Of a stretch of DNA of 64,000 bases, positions 1 to 9,184 are shown piece by piece. Position 1 is the stretch's first letter. Every line of letters begins with the position of its first letter. This stretch comes from an uncultured Candidatus Nitrosopumilus sp. (GTDB taxonomy: Archaea; Thermoproteota; Nitrososphaeria; Nitrososphaerales; Nitrosopumilaceae). Below the pieces are notes generated by a model, which saw nothing but the letters and a program-made list of their open reading frames with translations, was not told where the DNA came from and made no database searches. Both the position numbers and the translations under genes were made by a program. Where the stretch lies: NCBI GenBank assembly GCA_951812655.1, contig OX638319.1, positions 558,001 to 622,000 of the forward strand. The letters run 5' to 3'.

Positions 1-194
1 GAAAAACTGATTTTGGAGAAATCGAATATGGCGGACCTGCGCCTCCTGATAAAGAACACACTTACATCTTCAAACTCTATGCATTAGATATCAAACTTGA
101 TTCTGTAGAAGGTTCAACTAAAAATCAAATAGAAAAAGACATGCAAAATCATATAATTGCTGAAACCAGTCTTAAAGGAAGGTATTCTCCTTGA
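1..194 (+). CDS. PEBP (YbhB/YbcL) family protein, C-terminal end
   Basis: Partial gene entering from the left edge; the reading frame starts at base 3 and ends with TGA at 192-194. The 63 visible residues contain a YGGPAPPD segment followed by HTYIFKLYALD, the hallmark C-terminal part of phosphatidylethanolamine-binding/Raf-kinase-inhibitor-like proteins of the bacterial and archaeal YbhB/YbcL type. The natural ligand in archaea is unknown. It ends 2 bp before the convergent nop10 stop. Only the last third or so of a typical protein of about 150-180 residues is present, so nothing can be said about the N-terminus or a signal peptide. Confidence 0.85.
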   Translation, partial: KTDFGEIEYGGPAPPDKEHTYIFKLYALDIKLDSVEGSTKNQIEKDMQNHIIAETSLKGRYSP

Positions 195-196
195 TT

Positions 197-358
197 CTAT
201 TCTTTGGAATATCTTTCAGCTAGCCTATATCTCATGTATTTATCATCAGGCGAAAATTTAGCAGGATGAGCTGAAATGGTTTCCTCGTTGCATTTGGTAC
301 ATTTTGTTTTCAATGTATAGCGGTTGCATTTGGTACATCTTCTTAAAAGAAATCTCAT
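197..358 (-). CDS. nop10: Ribosome biogenesis protein Nop10 (H/ACA RNP)
   Basis: A 53-residue protein. It starts MRFLLRRCTKC and has a second CTKC pair near residue 20, giving the small zinc ribbon of archaeal Nop10, followed by the conserved HPAKFSPDDKY segment and a basic C-terminus. Nop10 is a core subunit of the archaeal H/ACA ribonucleoprotein with Cbf5, Gar1 and L7Ae; it clamps Cbf5 for RNA-guided pseudouridylation of rRNA. It lies 1 bp downstream of the aIF2alpha stop on the same strand, the usual archaeal aIF2alpha-nop10 arrangement, so the two are almost certainly co-transcribed. Size and spacing match the family. Confidence 0.93.
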   Translation of the reverse strand: MRFLLRRCTKCNRYTLKTKCTKCNEETISAHPAKFSPDDKYMRYRLAERYSKE

Positions 359-359
359 T

Positions 360-1157
360 TTAATTCTCTCTTGTTTTCTTAGAGTCTTCTCTTGTGAATT
401 TGAATGAGCCTTTTTTCTTTACTATACTTGTCTCAATCTCATCAATAATTGGCTTCAATAATTTTTCAGCAGATTTAAAATCTTCTGAAGTGATTGATAG
501 TCTATATTTTGGGGCTCCAAGATAAGTGATATCTACAGTTGAATCTTTTTTTATAGAGTCTAGCAGTGTCTTTTTAATTATTTCAACGCCATCCGATCTA
601 CTGTTTGTGATTTCCATAATTCCTCTTATCTCAACTGACGGAAGTTTGATTTTTGAACAAATCTCTTCAATGACAGTTGCAGTCTTTTTGGCAAGTTTTA
701 ATTCCTTAACAGAGCCAATTCCATTTCTTCCAATTGATATGAATGCATCATAAACTGAATCGAATTTTGAATAGATGCTGTCCTCGAGCTTTTCAATTTC
801 TTCGTCTGTTAGCTTTGCTTTATCTTGAACATTTTGTAATATTGTTTTACCTTTTTCAAATTTTTTAACCTCTTTCAATTTTTGTTTTTTCTGATCTTTT
901 GAAACTTGTTTCAACGAGAGATCTATGTCCCCTCGTTGAGGATTTACTTTTTTTACAAGAAGAACCTTTTTCTCCCCATCTCTGACAAATCTATTAACTG
1001 ATCTAATCCAACCTGGAGCTATTTCAGAAACGTGCAAAAATCCCTGAATATCATCATATTCGTCTAATGCCACATATGCCCCGTGATCCATTACTTTGGT
1101 AACCGTTGCAAGAACAATTTCGCCTTGTTCTGGCATCTCTTGAATCTCTGTAGACAT
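360..1157 (-). CDS. Translation initiation factor aIF2 subunit alpha
   Basis: A 265-residue protein with an N-terminal S1/OB domain (about residues 10-85; GEIVLATVTKVMDHGAYVAL, then GFLHVSEIAPGWI), a helical middle domain and the alpha/beta C-terminal domain, as in archaeal and eukaryotic aIF2/eIF2 alpha. It forms a heterotrimer with the beta and gamma subunits that carries initiator Met-tRNA to the ribosome. Length matches archaeal orthologs (about 260-275). The gene starts 40 bp after the cobO stop and is followed directly by nop10. The beta and gamma subunits are not in this window. Confidence 0.95.
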   Translation of the reverse strand: MSTEIQEMPEQGEIVLATVTKVMDHGAYVALDEYDDIQGFLHVSEIAPGWIRSVNRFVRDGEKKVLLVKKVNPQRGDIDLSLKQVSKDQKKQKLKEVKKFEKGKTILQNVQDKAKLTDEEIEKLEDSIYSKFDSVYDAFISIGRNGIGSVKELKLAKKTATVIEEICSKIKLPSVEIRGIMEITNSRSDGVEIIKKTLLDSIKKDSTVDITYLGAPKYRLSITSEDFKSAEKLLKPIIDEIETSIVKKKGSFKFTREDSKKTREN

Positions 1158-1197
1158 TTCTTCTAAAACTCAATTGTGCGTAAATTAATGTTGCTGG

Positions 1198-1731
1198 CTA
1201 GAAGTCGATCCCTTCTTTTGCTTTGATTCCTTTTTGAAATGGATGCTTAATCTCCCTCATTTCAGTGACTAGATCTGATGCATCGATAATTTCCTTTTTG
1301 GCATAATTGCCTGTTAAAATCAGATCTACTCCTTTGGGTTTTGATTTGATAATATTCAATACATCATTCATTGAAATCAAATTGAGATTTACAGCATAGT
1401 TTATCTCATCTAAAATCACAATATCATAGTTCCCTGATTGAATTTTTTCATTGCTAATTCTAATTGCCTCTTTAGCAATTTTTTCATGATCTTCTTTTGG
1501 ACTTTTGTCATCCATTATTCCTACAAATCCTTTTCCCACTGCGACCATTTCAAATTCTGGTTCCAGTCTTTTTGATGAATCCATTTCGCCGTAATGCCAT
1601 GAACCTTTGATGAATTGAATCATGCACGTTTTCTTTTCATAACCTGTTGCGCGTAACGCAATTCCTAAAGCAGCTGTTGTCTTGCCTTTGCCTTTGCCTG
1701 TGTAAACAATTGTCAGACCATTATTTTCCAC
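1198..1731 (-). CDS. cobO: Cob(I)yrinic acid a,c-diamide adenosyltransferase (CobO/CobA type)
   Basis: A 177-residue protein of the BtuR/CobO/CobA family. The N-terminal GKGKGKTTAA P-loop (residues 12-21) is diagnostic, with MIQFIKGSW following and a VILDEINYA strand further on. The enzyme transfers the 5'-deoxyadenosyl group of ATP to the reduced cobalt of corrinoids. It faces the divergent cbiA gene across an 87-bp promoter region and sits beside the cbiDGXC operon, which supports the corrin role over a generic ATPase. Co-transcription with downstream aIF2alpha (40 bp) is possible. Confidence 0.93.
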   Translation of the reverse strand: MENNGLTIVYTGKGKGKTTAALGIALRATGYEKKTCMIQFIKGSWHYGEMDSSKRLEPEFEMVAVGKGFVGIMDDKSPKEDHEKIAKEAIRISNEKIQSGNYDIVILDEINYAVNLNLISMNDVLNIIKSKPKGVDLILTGNYAKKEIIDASDLVTEMREIKHPFQKGIKAKEGIDF

Positions 1732-1818
1732 ATCTTATGTCCTGAGAATCTAAGTAAAAACATTGAGTTTTGTTCAAAATGTATGAGTTTAAATAAAAAA
1801 TACATCTAGTGATGCAAA

Positions 1819-3174
1819 TTGAAAATTCCCAGGATAGTTATTGCAGGTTCTACTAGTGGAGTGGGAAAAACCTCAATCACATGCTCTATCATTTATGCCT
1901 TACAAAAGCACGGTTTTTCTGTTCAACCATTTAAGGTTGGGCCAGATTACATCGATCCAGGATACCTTTCAAGTATTTCAAAACATGAAACATATAATTT
2001 GGATGCTTGGTTAATGGGCAAGAATAAACTCTTGACCAGCTTTATTTCGAATTCAAATTCTGACATCTCTATAATTGAAGGAGTTATGGGGTATTATGAT
2101 GGATTTGGTGGAAATTCAAATTATGCTAGCACTCATCATGTAGCATCACTAACCAAATCATCTGTGGTGTTAGTTTTAGATGCTAGTAAAACTTCTCGTT
2201 CCATTGCCGCAACAGCACTTGGCTTCATAAAATTCCACAGAAATTCCCACATAGTTGGAATAATACTAAACAAAATTGGAAGTAAAAAACACGAATTGTT
2301 ATGTAGAACAGCATTAGAACAAACCAAAATTCCAATTGTTGGAGTTATTCCAAAAAATCACTTGTTAGGCATGTCCTCTAGACATCTTGGACTTATTTCC
2401 ACACTTGAAGAAAAAACCCTCAAAGCAAAAATTATCAAAATTTCAAAAATTATTTCCAAATTCATTGATATTGACAAAATTATCAAAATTTCAAAAAATT
2501 CGGTTGATCTCGGTAGAGAACACAGACCTGTGTATAAGAAAACAAAAGCTACTATAGCTGTGGCACTTGACACATCATTTAATTTCTATTATCAAGACAA
2601 CTTGCAAGCATTACGTCGTGAAGGTGCAATTTTAAAATTTTTTAGTCCAGTTAATGATAAAAAAATTCCTAAATGTGATGGACTTTATATCGGCGGTGGA
2701 TTTCCTGAAATTTTAGCCAAGTCTCTGGCAAAAAATCAACACATGAAAGAATCAATCAAGAAGATGTCCGAAGATGACCTTCCAATTTATGCTGAATGTG
2801 GAGGTTTGATGTATTTAACAAAATCTATTTCATCTAAGGATAAAAAATACAAAATGATTGGTCTGTTTGATGCTGAAACCAAAATGACCAATAAAATGAA
2901 ATTAAATTATACCAAAGGCCGAATTGTTTCAAAAAATTCAATTTCTGACAAATTACACGATTTTCGTGGACATGAATTTCATTACTCACATTTAGAATAT
3001 GTCTCATCTGATTCAAAATTTGCTTACAATTTGGAAATAGGTGAGGGGATTGAAAAGTGTCATGATGGATTAATCCAAAATAACACGTTAGCATCATATG
3101 GTCATCTCTATTTTGATAGCTCAAACTATGCAGAAGCTTTTGTTAAAAACTGTACAAGTTATTCAAGACGATGA
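1819..3174 (+). CDS. cbiA: Cobyrinic acid a,c-diamide synthase (CbiA/CobB)
   Basis: A 451-residue protein with an N-terminal dethiobiotin-synthetase-like P-loop domain (AGSTSGVGKTSIT, residues 9-21; then KVGPDYIDPGYL) and a C-terminal glutamine amidotransferase domain with the nucleophile in AECGG and a late GHEFHYS histidine. It amidates the a and c carboxyls of (cobalt-)cobyrinate using glutamine and ATP. The in-frame start is TTG at 1819; the nearby ATG at 1812 and GTG at 1809 are out of frame. The gene is divergent from cobO, and its last 12 bp overlap the convergent cbiC gene. Confidence 0.93.
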   Translation: MKIPRIVIAGSTSGVGKTSITCSIIYALQKHGFSVQPFKVGPDYIDPGYLSSISKHETYNLDAWLMGKNKLLTSFISNSNSDISIIEGVMGYYDGFGGNSNYASTHHVASLTKSSVVLVLDASKTSRSIAATALGFIKFHRNSHIVGIILNKIGSKKHELLCRTALEQTKIPIVGVIPKNHLLGMSSRHLGLISTLEEKTLKAKIIKISKIISKFIDIDKIIKISKNSVDLGREHRPVYKKTKATIAVALDTSFNFYYQDNLQALRREGAILKFFSPVNDKKIPKCDGLYIGGGFPEILAKSLAKNQHMKESIKKMSEDDLPIYAECGGLMYLTKSISSKDKKYKMIGLFDAETKMTNKMKLNYTKGRIVSKNSISDKLHDFRGHEFHYSHLEYVSSDSKFAYNLEIGEGIEKCHDGLIQNNTLASYGHLYFDSSNYAEAFVKNCTSYSRR

Positions 3175-3804
3175 TTCTGCTCTAATTAATTTAAAAATTG
3201 CGTTAATTGTAGCTGATACTGAGGAACTTCCTCCCTTTCTACCAATATTTGTGATGAACGGTGCACCTTCCAACTTTGATAATTCTTCTTTTGATTCTGC
3301 AGCACAGATGAATCCTACCGGAATTCCTATGATCAGGGCTGGTTTTACAATTCCTCCTTTTACCATCTGAATTATTTCCTGCAATGCAGTAGGGGCATTT
3401 CCTATTGCCACTACTCCTCCGTCAATATCCGAGATAGCTGCTCTCATGGATACTTGGGAGCGTGTTTTACCCTCCTTCTTTGCCAATTCCATGATTTCTG
3501 GCTTAGAAATATTACAAACGATGTTATTTCCAAAATCTTTAGGATTTTGCTTGTTCATGCCTCCAATCACTCCGTTGACATCAACTACTATGCTACAACC
3601 ATTCTTCAAGGCATTCATGCCACTTTGAATTGCATCTTTGTGAAAAATCAACTTGTTTTTGTCTGCAAAATCAAAATCTGCAGTTGAATGAATAATCCTC
3701 CTAACTATTGGCCATTCTTTTTCACCAAAACCATGCGAACCTATCTCATCTTCAATCATTTGCATGCTTGCATCTTCTATGGATTGGCCCTTCTTAGTTT
3801 GCAT
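3163..3804 (-). CDS. cbiC: Precorrin-8X / cobalt-precorrin-8 methylmutase
   Basis: A 213-residue CbiC/CobH protein. The IIHSTADFDF motif near residues 37-46 carries the catalytic histidine, and GNAPTAL plus GIPVGFICAAESKE are conserved family segments. It moves the C-11 methyl group to C-12, forming (cobalt-)hydrogenobyrinate. It is the last gene of the cbiD-cbiG-cbiX-cbiC operon and overlaps the cbiX end by 11 bp, implying translational coupling. Its 3' end overlaps the convergent cbiA by 12 bp. Confidence 0.94.
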   Translation of the reverse strand: MQTKKGQSIEDASMQMIEDEIGSHGFGEKEWPIVRRIIHSTADFDFADKNKLIFHKDAIQSGMNALKNGCSIVVDVNGVIGGMNKQNPKDFGNNIVCNISKPEIMELAKKEGKTRSQVSMRAAISDIDGGVVAIGNAPTALQEIIQMVKGGIVKPALIIGIPVGFICAAESKEELSKLEGAPFITNIGRKGGSSSVSATINAIFKLIRAESSS

Positions 3805-4546
3805 TTTCTACCTCTTTTGCTCTTTCTAAGATCAAATCAACCATTTTTTGATCTGTTCCGATGTGTTTTGTGATGTATGCCTTTTCTATTGTCGATTTTT
3901 CAAGTGCTGGCATCAAGTCATTATTGATGTCAGTTTTCACATGTGCACCCTCGTGTAGAAAATAAAAAACAATTATCAGCACCTTAGGGTCGTCCTTTTC
4001 ACATTTTTTAATTCCTTCAAATATGTCGGGCTGTTCTATTTCTAGCCAGCATCTACTAACGTTTCTATACGAACTTGCCAATTCATTTACGATGTAATCT
4101 AATGATCTTTGTGCATTTGGATCTTTGCTACCATGTCCAATGATCATCACGTCTACTTCGTTATTTGGAAGTGTGACTTGATTTTCTTTTAGGGTTGTAG
4201 AAATCCTGTTTTCAACAACATCCACCAAAGTTTTGTGCATGCTCATCTGTTTTGTAATCACGAATTTGACTTTGGTATCTTTTTGAAATTTCATTACATC
4301 AGTAACAGCATTTTTCACTTTTTTACCCGGATAGAGAAAATAAGGGACTATGGTAAGGGAGTCAATATTCTGTTTTAGGCATTTGGGAATTCCATCTTCT
4401 ATGTAAGGCGGTTCCACCTCTAGAAAACAAAAATCAACAAAAACATAGTCGCCTTTTGCTTTAATTCCCTGACAAATGATGTCTAATTCTTCAGACGCTT
4501 CTCTCTCTCTGCTTCCTCTGTCAATTAGTAAAATTCCCCGCTTCAA
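3794..4546 (-). CDS. cbiX: Sirohydrochlorin cobaltochelatase CbiX, two-domain, N-terminal half degenerate
   Basis: A 250-residue protein with two CbiX-like repeats. The C-terminal repeat keeps both metal-binding histidines (GHGSKDPNAQ with His138; LHEGAHVKTD with His202). The equivalent N-terminal segments read DRGSRE (Arg10) and YPGKKVKNA (Lys76), so both histidines are missing there. CbiX inserts cobalt into sirohydrochlorin at the start of the anaerobic cobalamin route. The start overlaps the cbiG stop by 4 bp (ATGA) and its end overlaps cbiC by 11 bp. A role in other chelation (nickel or iron) cannot be excluded by sequence alone, but the operon makes cobalt most likely. Confidence 0.88.
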   Translation of the reverse strand: MKRGILLIDRGSREREASEELDIICQGIKAKGDYVFVDFCFLEVEPPYIEDGIPKCLKQNIDSLTIVPYFLYPGKKVKNAVTDVMKFQKDTKVKFVITKQMSMHKTLVDVVENRISTTLKENQVTLPNNEVDVMIIGHGSKDPNAQRSLDYIVNELASSYRNVSRCWLEIEQPDIFEGIKKCEKDDPKVLIIVFYFLHEGAHVKTDINNDLMPALEKSTIEKAYITKHIGTDQKMVDLILERAKEVENAN

Positions 4547-5601
4547 TTCAAAATCCTCGCTACAGCTATTGTCAAATTTGGCGGGAATTTTTGTTTTTCT
4601 ACTATTAATTGACCTCTAGAAACTTTAATTGCAGCAGCTTCCGAAACGCTTGCTGTCCCTTCAAAGGCTTTTACAGTTTCAGAAGGGTTTGGTGCAGAAA
4701 TTTGGGCTAAATCTTCTCTATTTACATACTCTACTGGAATTCCCATCTCTTTTCCAAGATCTATTAGACCTTGTACATCTTCGGGTTTCTTAATTGAAAC
4801 CAATTTGGCGATCGATTTAGGACTGAGTTTGAACTTTTCCAAGGAATGCTCAATTCCTTCTTTTATAGTATCTTTGGAAGTATCCCAGTGTAATCCAATT
4901 CCTACTACCAGAGTGGGAGGTCGATATATCACTGACTCTTTGGATATTTCACTTTTGATTATCTTATCAGAAATAATGAGATGTCCCTTGGAATTTGATT
5001 TTTCCAAGTCATTGATATCGTTGTATACTGAAACGTTTTTCGGTAATTTCTTACACCAATTCTTTTCTCCTGCTTCTTGAAATATGCCTATTGTTTCCTC
5101 ATTTACCATATGTGCACTGATCTTTGTTACAGTAGATTCGTCATCTATTTTCCAATTAAATTCTCTGCCTACAAGATCAACTGTAATTGTTTTATTCACA
5201 TCCGCAGCTGTAGTAATTACTGGCATGGCTTTCATCTTTTCGGCAATTTCTCTGGTTAGTTCATTAGCTCCTCCTATGTGACCTGATAGCACACTGATGA
5301 CGAAATTTGTTTTGTCATCAATTACGATTATTGCGGGATCTGTTTTTTTGTCTTTTAGATATGGGGCAATTAATCTGATTACTGCACCCAATGAAAAGAT
5401 ACAGATTAACGCGTTATTATTATTAAAAAGTTCAATTATTTTTTGTGTTGTTGGATCAGAATACCATGTTATTTGTGTAGATTCAGTCATTAGTTTTGAT
5501 GGTGCAAATATTTCCCAATCCGGAAACATCTTTTTTAGATCTTCTCCAATGCTTATTCCATTCTTTGTGATGGCAAGAACTGAAATTTTTTCCACAATCA
5601 A
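4543..5601 (-). CDS. cbiG: Cobalt-precorrin-5A hydrolase (CbiG)
   Basis: A 352-residue CbiG protein. The N-terminal and central parts carry GAVIRLIAPYLKDKKTDPA and LSGHIGGANELTREIA, and the C-terminal domain (from about residue 228) begins VGIGLHWDTSKD. CbiG opens the delta-lactone ring of cobalt-precorrin-5A, releasing acetaldehyde, a step specific to the anaerobic pathway. The gene follows cbiD by 25 bp and overlaps cbiX by 4 bp. Length matches single-function CbiG; no fused methyltransferase domain is present. Confidence 0.93.
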   Translation of the reverse strand: MIVEKISVLAITKNGISIGEDLKKMFPDWEIFAPSKLMTESTQITWYSDPTTQKIIELFNNNNALICIFSLGAVIRLIAPYLKDKKTDPAIIVIDDKTNFVISVLSGHIGGANELTREIAEKMKAMPVITTAADVNKTITVDLVGREFNWKIDDESTVTKISAHMVNEETIGIFQEAGEKNWCKKLPKNVSVYNDINDLEKSNSKGHLIISDKIIKSEISKESVIYRPPTLVVGIGLHWDTSKDTIKEGIEHSLEKFKLSPKSIAKLVSIKKPEDVQGLIDLGKEMGIPVEYVNREDLAQISAPNPSETVKAFEGTASVSEAAAIKVSRGQLIVEKQKFPPNLTIAVARILN

Positions 5602-5626
5602 AATCTTTCAGCTTGAATAAAATACC

Positions 5627-6715
5627 TTACTGTTCTGATTTTATAGATAGTATATTACCTTCAAAGTCAAACAATATCACGTCAATTGGAACTTTCTCTT
5701 CAGAATGTTTTCTCATGTGTTTATACGTCTCACTACAAATCAGGTCAAAAAAACCATCTATCTTATTCTCTTGAATGATCTCAGAAACATGCCTTGCTGT
5801 ATTAGCTTTTTTTATTCTCTGGATTATTCTATCGTCTGCATTGCTTTTTTTAGCTAATTCTGCTAGAAAATTCATATCCACTTTGGAACCCTTGACATGA
5901 GTCTGTTTAATTCCCGCAGCCATCTTTGCTAATTTTCCAATAAACCCCACAACATATGCTTTATCAATATCTTTTCTGCCACATTGTTGAATTGCATACC
6001 CTGAAAAATCACCTATCTGTATAAAACAATGTTCTGGTAATTCTATCATTTTTTTTGCAAAATCCTCGCTTCTTCCACCCGTTGCAAGTACAACAGTATG
6101 ATTATCTGCTGCTATGACCACGTCCAAATTTTGTCTGATTGATGCTGCATATGCTGCTGTTGAAAATGGAATAACTATCCCACTTGTTCCCAAAATTGAA
6201 ATTCCATTAATGATACCCAATCTTGGATTGTCCGTTTTAGGACCTAATTCTTTTCCTTTAGGAACTGAAATGACAATTCTGATTCCTTTTTCTAAAAGAA
6301 TTTTCTCTCCTGCTTCTCTAATGTTTTCAATAATCATTTTTTTTGGAACTGGATTTATTGCAGGTTTGTTGATTTCCAACCCTAATCCTGGTTTAGTTAC
6401 GATACCCACACCTTCTCCACCATCAACCTCGATCTCGTTTTTTTTATCCGTAAATGACAGTTCTACAATTATTTCTGCTCCGTGAGTAACATCTGGATCA
6501 TCTCCACCGTTTTTAATTACTGAACAGACTGCTTTGTTGGATTCAAATTTGCATGAATGGATTGGAATTTGAACATATGATCTCTTTGGCAACAATATAT
6601 CAACTACCTCAATTTTTGCTTGTTTGATAATTGATAACAGTGCAGCTTTTGATGCTGCGGTTGCAGAACTTCCTGTAGTAAAACCAGTCTTTAATTTCCT
6701 TTTTTCTTCTTCCAC
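5627..6715 (-). CDS. cbiD: Cobalt-precorrin-5B C1-methyltransferase (CbiD)
   Basis: A 362-residue protein opening with the CbiD signature KTGFTTGSSATAASKAA (residues 9-25) and containing GGDDPDVTHG, the IGFTG-like FIGKLAKMAAG region and QTHVKG. It methylates C-1 of cobalt-precorrin-5B with S-adenosylmethionine in the oxygen-independent route. It is the first gene of the cbiD-cbiG-cbiX-cbiC operon, with its promoter in the 92-bp region shared with the divergent gene at 6808. With CbiG and CbiX it shows that this organism uses the early-cobalt pathway; the remaining corrin methyltransferases must be elsewhere. Confidence 0.94.
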   Translation of the reverse strand: MEEEKRKLKTGFTTGSSATAASKAALLSIIKQAKIEVVDILLPKRSYVQIPIHSCKFESNKAVCSVIKNGGDDPDVTHGAEIIVELSFTDKKNEIEVDGGEGVGIVTKPGLGLEINKPAINPVPKKMIIENIREAGEKILLEKGIRIVISVPKGKELGPKTDNPRLGIINGISILGTSGIVIPFSTAAYAASIRQNLDVVIAADNHTVVLATGGRSEDFAKKMIELPEHCFIQIGDFSGYAIQQCGRKDIDKAYVVGFIGKLAKMAAGIKQTHVKGSKVDMNFLAELAKKSNADDRIIQRIKKANTARHVSEIIQENKIDGFFDLICSETYKHMRKHSEEKVPIDVILFDFEGNILSIKSEQ

Positions 6716-6807
6716 GTCAGTTGTATTCGTTTTGTAGTATTAACTCTTATTTCTAATTTCTAAAAAATGTAGAATAGATTTAAAATCAAAATGAATTTAG
6801 TAACATC

Positions 6808-7680
6808 GTGGATAAATCCCTGAAGATTGTTGTCACTGGAGCTAGCGGATTTATAGCAAAAAACCTTCGACAGTATTTATCAGAAAAAGATGTAGAATTG
6901 ATCTCAATATCTAGAAATGATTTTAGAATTTTTACAGGTGAGAAAAAAATCATTTCAAATAATTATGAACAAAAAAATATTCTTAAAATTATTAAAAATG
7001 CGGATGCGTTAATTCATCTTGTTGGGATCGGAAAACAATCTGTAAATGTAGATTATGATACGATAAATACCAATTTGACAAAACATATTGTAAATTTAAG
7101 TAATATTTCTAGAATTAAGAAAATAGTTTTTTTAAGCGGTTTGGGTGTTTCACGAAAAACCTCTCTAGGCTACTTTATTTCAAAATATAATGCCGAGAGA
7201 GAAATTATCCATTCGGGTTTGAATTTTACTGTTTTCCGACCATCCTATATTGTTGGAAAAAATGATTTATTTTCAAGAAATCTTAAAAATCAAATAAAAT
7301 GCGGCGAAATTCTTATTCCTGGATCTGGTTCATATTCAATTCAACCTATTCACGTGTCTGATGTCGTGAAAGTCATCTTTGAATCCATCTCCCAACCAAA
7401 ATTTGACAATAAAATCATTGATCTGGTAGGACCGGATTATGTAACATATGAAAATTACGTTAAACTTTTTTCTAAGGGAACCAAAACCAAAATTTCAAAA
7501 ATTAATCTTGAAAATGCATATCATGATGCAATAATCAACTCAAAATCGTTTTTTGGGGTGGATGATCTCAATATCCTGATTGGTGACTTCAAAGGAAATT
7601 ATGAAAGGCTGTCCAAAATTTCTCAGATCAAATTTCAATCCGTATTAGATATGCTACAATCCGGAAGACTGCTTCAATAA
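6808..7680 (+). CDS. NAD(P)-dependent epimerase/SDR family protein (NDUFA9-like)
   Basis: A 290-residue extended/atypical SDR with an N-terminal Rossmann motif ([12 protein letters not shown], about residues 10-21), an FLSGLGVS segment, a [10 protein letters not shown] stretch in place of a canonical YxxxK, and [11 protein letters not shown]. Proteins like this are usually annotated NAD-dependent epimerase or NDUFA9-like; the substrate is unknown. The start is GTG at 6808. The last 27 bp overlap the 3' end of convergent metK. A TATA-like AT-rich element (gatttaaaatc) lies about 30 bp before the start. Confidence 0.75.
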   Translation: MDKSLKIVVTGASGFIAKNLRQYLSEKDVELISISRNDFRIFTGEKKIISNNYEQKNILKIIKNADALIHLVGIGKQSVNVDYDTINTNLTKHIVNLSNISRIKKIVFLSGLGVSRKTSLGYFISKYNAEREIIHSGLNFTVFRPSYIVGKNDLFSRNLKNQIKCGEILIPGSGSYSIQPIHVSDVVKVIFESISQPKFDNKIIDLVGPDYVTYENYVKLFSKGTKTKISKINLENAYHDAIINSKSFFGVDDLNILIGDFKGNYERLSKISQIKFQSVLDMLQSGRLLQ

Positions 7681-8820
7681 TTCTGCTTTGTCTGTTTTTT
7701 CCCATGTAAATTCTGGCTCATTTCTTCCAAAATGGCCATATGCTGCAGTTTTTTTGTATATTGGTTTTTTTAATTCAAGTTGTGATATTATTCCTGATGG
7801 TTTCATGTCAAAGTTTTTCCTTACCAATTCCTCAATTTGACTTTCAGGAATTTTATTTGTCTCAAATGTATTAACATAAAGCGATACTGGTTCTGCTACT
7901 CCGATCGCATATGCAAGTTGAACTTCACACTTATCGGCTAATCCTGCGGCAACCAGATTTTTGGCAATATATCTACACATGTAACATGCCGATCTGTCTA
8001 CTTTGGATGGGTCTTTTCCTGAAAAAGCACCTCCACCATGTCTGCCAAATCCACCATAGCTGTCAACAATTATCTTTCTTCCAGTCAGTCCTGCATCTCC
8101 ATGAGGACCACCAATCACAAATTTACCTGTAGGGTTAATGTGTATCTTTATTTCATCATTCCACAGATTTCCTAATACCGGCTTAATCACTTTGTCTATG
8201 ATCTCTCTTGAAATTTTCTCTTGAGAAATTTCTGGTGTATGTTGTGTTGAAACAACCACCGTCTCTATTCCAACAGGCTTGTTGTCTTTATACCTAACAG
8301 ACACTTGTGATTTTCCGTCTGGTCTAACCCACGCCAAAGTTCCATCTCTTCGAACTTGTGATAGTTTTTGAATCAGTTTGTGTGCTAACAATATTGGCAT
8401 TGGCATTAATTCTTTTGTTTCGTTTGATGCATAACCAAACATCAAACCCTGATCTCCTGCGCCCTGTTCTTTTTCTCCCATGGCAGTAACACCTTGACTT
8501 ATGTCTGGGCTCTGAGAATGTATTCGTAAATCAACTTCACAGCTATCTGAGTCAAACATCAAATCTTTATTGTTATAGCCTATCTCTCTGATCGTTTTTC
8601 TAACCAACGTCTCTTGGGCCTTCTTATCAAAAACTGCCTTTGATGTAACTTCTCCTGATACAACCACAAAATCTGTGGTAACCATTGTTTCAACGGCAAC
8701 TCTTGAATCAGGATCTTGTCTAAGGTATTCGTCCAAAAATGCATCTGAAATATTGTCACAAATTTTGTCTGGATGACCTTCTGTAACCGATTCAGAAGTA
8801 AATAGAAAATTATTGGCCAT
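7654..8820 (-). CDS. metK: S-adenosylmethionine synthetase, bacterial/eukaryotic type
   Basis: A 388-residue protein with the bacterial/eukaryotic MetK motifs: [16 protein letters not shown] at the N-terminus, [12 protein letters not shown] near residue 120, and [18 protein letters not shown] near residue 240. It makes S-adenosylmethionine from methionine and ATP. Most archaea use the divergent archaeal MAT family instead, so this copy looks like an ancient transfer from bacteria; that is inference. It lies 16 bp downstream of the LSm gene on the same strand and overlaps the convergent SDR gene by 27 bp. Length is standard for MetK. Confidence 0.96.
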   Translation of the reverse strand: MANNFLFTSESVTEGHPDKICDNISDAFLDEYLRQDPDSRVAVETMVTTDFVVVSGEVTSKAVFDKKAQETLVRKTIREIGYNNKDLMFDSDSCEVDLRIHSQSPDISQGVTAMGEKEQGAGDQGLMFGYASNETKELMPMPILLAHKLIQKLSQVRRDGTLAWVRPDGKSQVSVRYKDNKPVGIETVVVSTQHTPEISQEKISREIIDKVIKPVLGNLWNDEIKIHINPTGKFVIGGPHGDAGLTGRKIIVDSYGGFGRHGGGAFSGKDPSKVDRSACYMCRYIAKNLVAAGLADKCEVQLAYAIGVAEPVSLYVNTFETNKIPESQIEELVRKNFDMKPSGIISQLELKKPIYKKTAAYGHFGRNEPEFTWEKTDKAELLKQSSGL

Positions 8821-8836
8821 AAAACCACTTTATTGA

Positions 8837-9082
8837 CTAGAGTTCGTTTTCTAGTTTGATGAACAATACGTTATTTCCTCTTACAATCACTCTACCATAA
8901 TTTGCAATTGTTTTGCCATCATGACGTTCTTCGGCATCAGTCATTATCAAATTCATGTAAGAGTCTACATTATCCATTTTTCCTTTGTATTCAACTTCAT
9001 TTTTCAGCCTTACAGTAACTTTCTTCTTTGTACTTTTTTGAAGAGTTGTTAGAGGTCGTTTTGCGCTTGTTGATTGAGACAC
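8837..9082 (-). CDS. LSm (Sm-like) RNA-binding protein
   Basis: An 81-residue Sm-fold protein. Sm1 is visible as VTVRLKNEVEYKGKMDNVDSY followed by MNLIMTDAEE, and Sm2 as GRVIVRGNNVLFI, which carries the IRG-type RNA-binding signature. Archaeal LSm proteins form hexa- or heptameric rings that bind U-rich RNA and take part in RNA processing and tRNA metabolism. A 20-residue basic N-terminal extension precedes the Sm fold. The gene is directly upstream of metK (16 bp) and probably co-transcribed with it. Confidence 0.93.
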   Translation of the reverse strand: MSQSTSAKRPLTTLQKSTKKKVTVRLKNEVEYKGKMDNVDSYMNLIMTDAEERHDGKTIANYGRVIVRGNNVLFIKLENEL

Positions 9083-9184
9083 TAATTGTTCACTTGTTTT
9101 GAAAACTTTTTCTCTGGAATAAAAGCCTTACCTACACTGCGAATCTTGAAATTGCTTAAATTTTTTCTCTCATAACTAATCATT

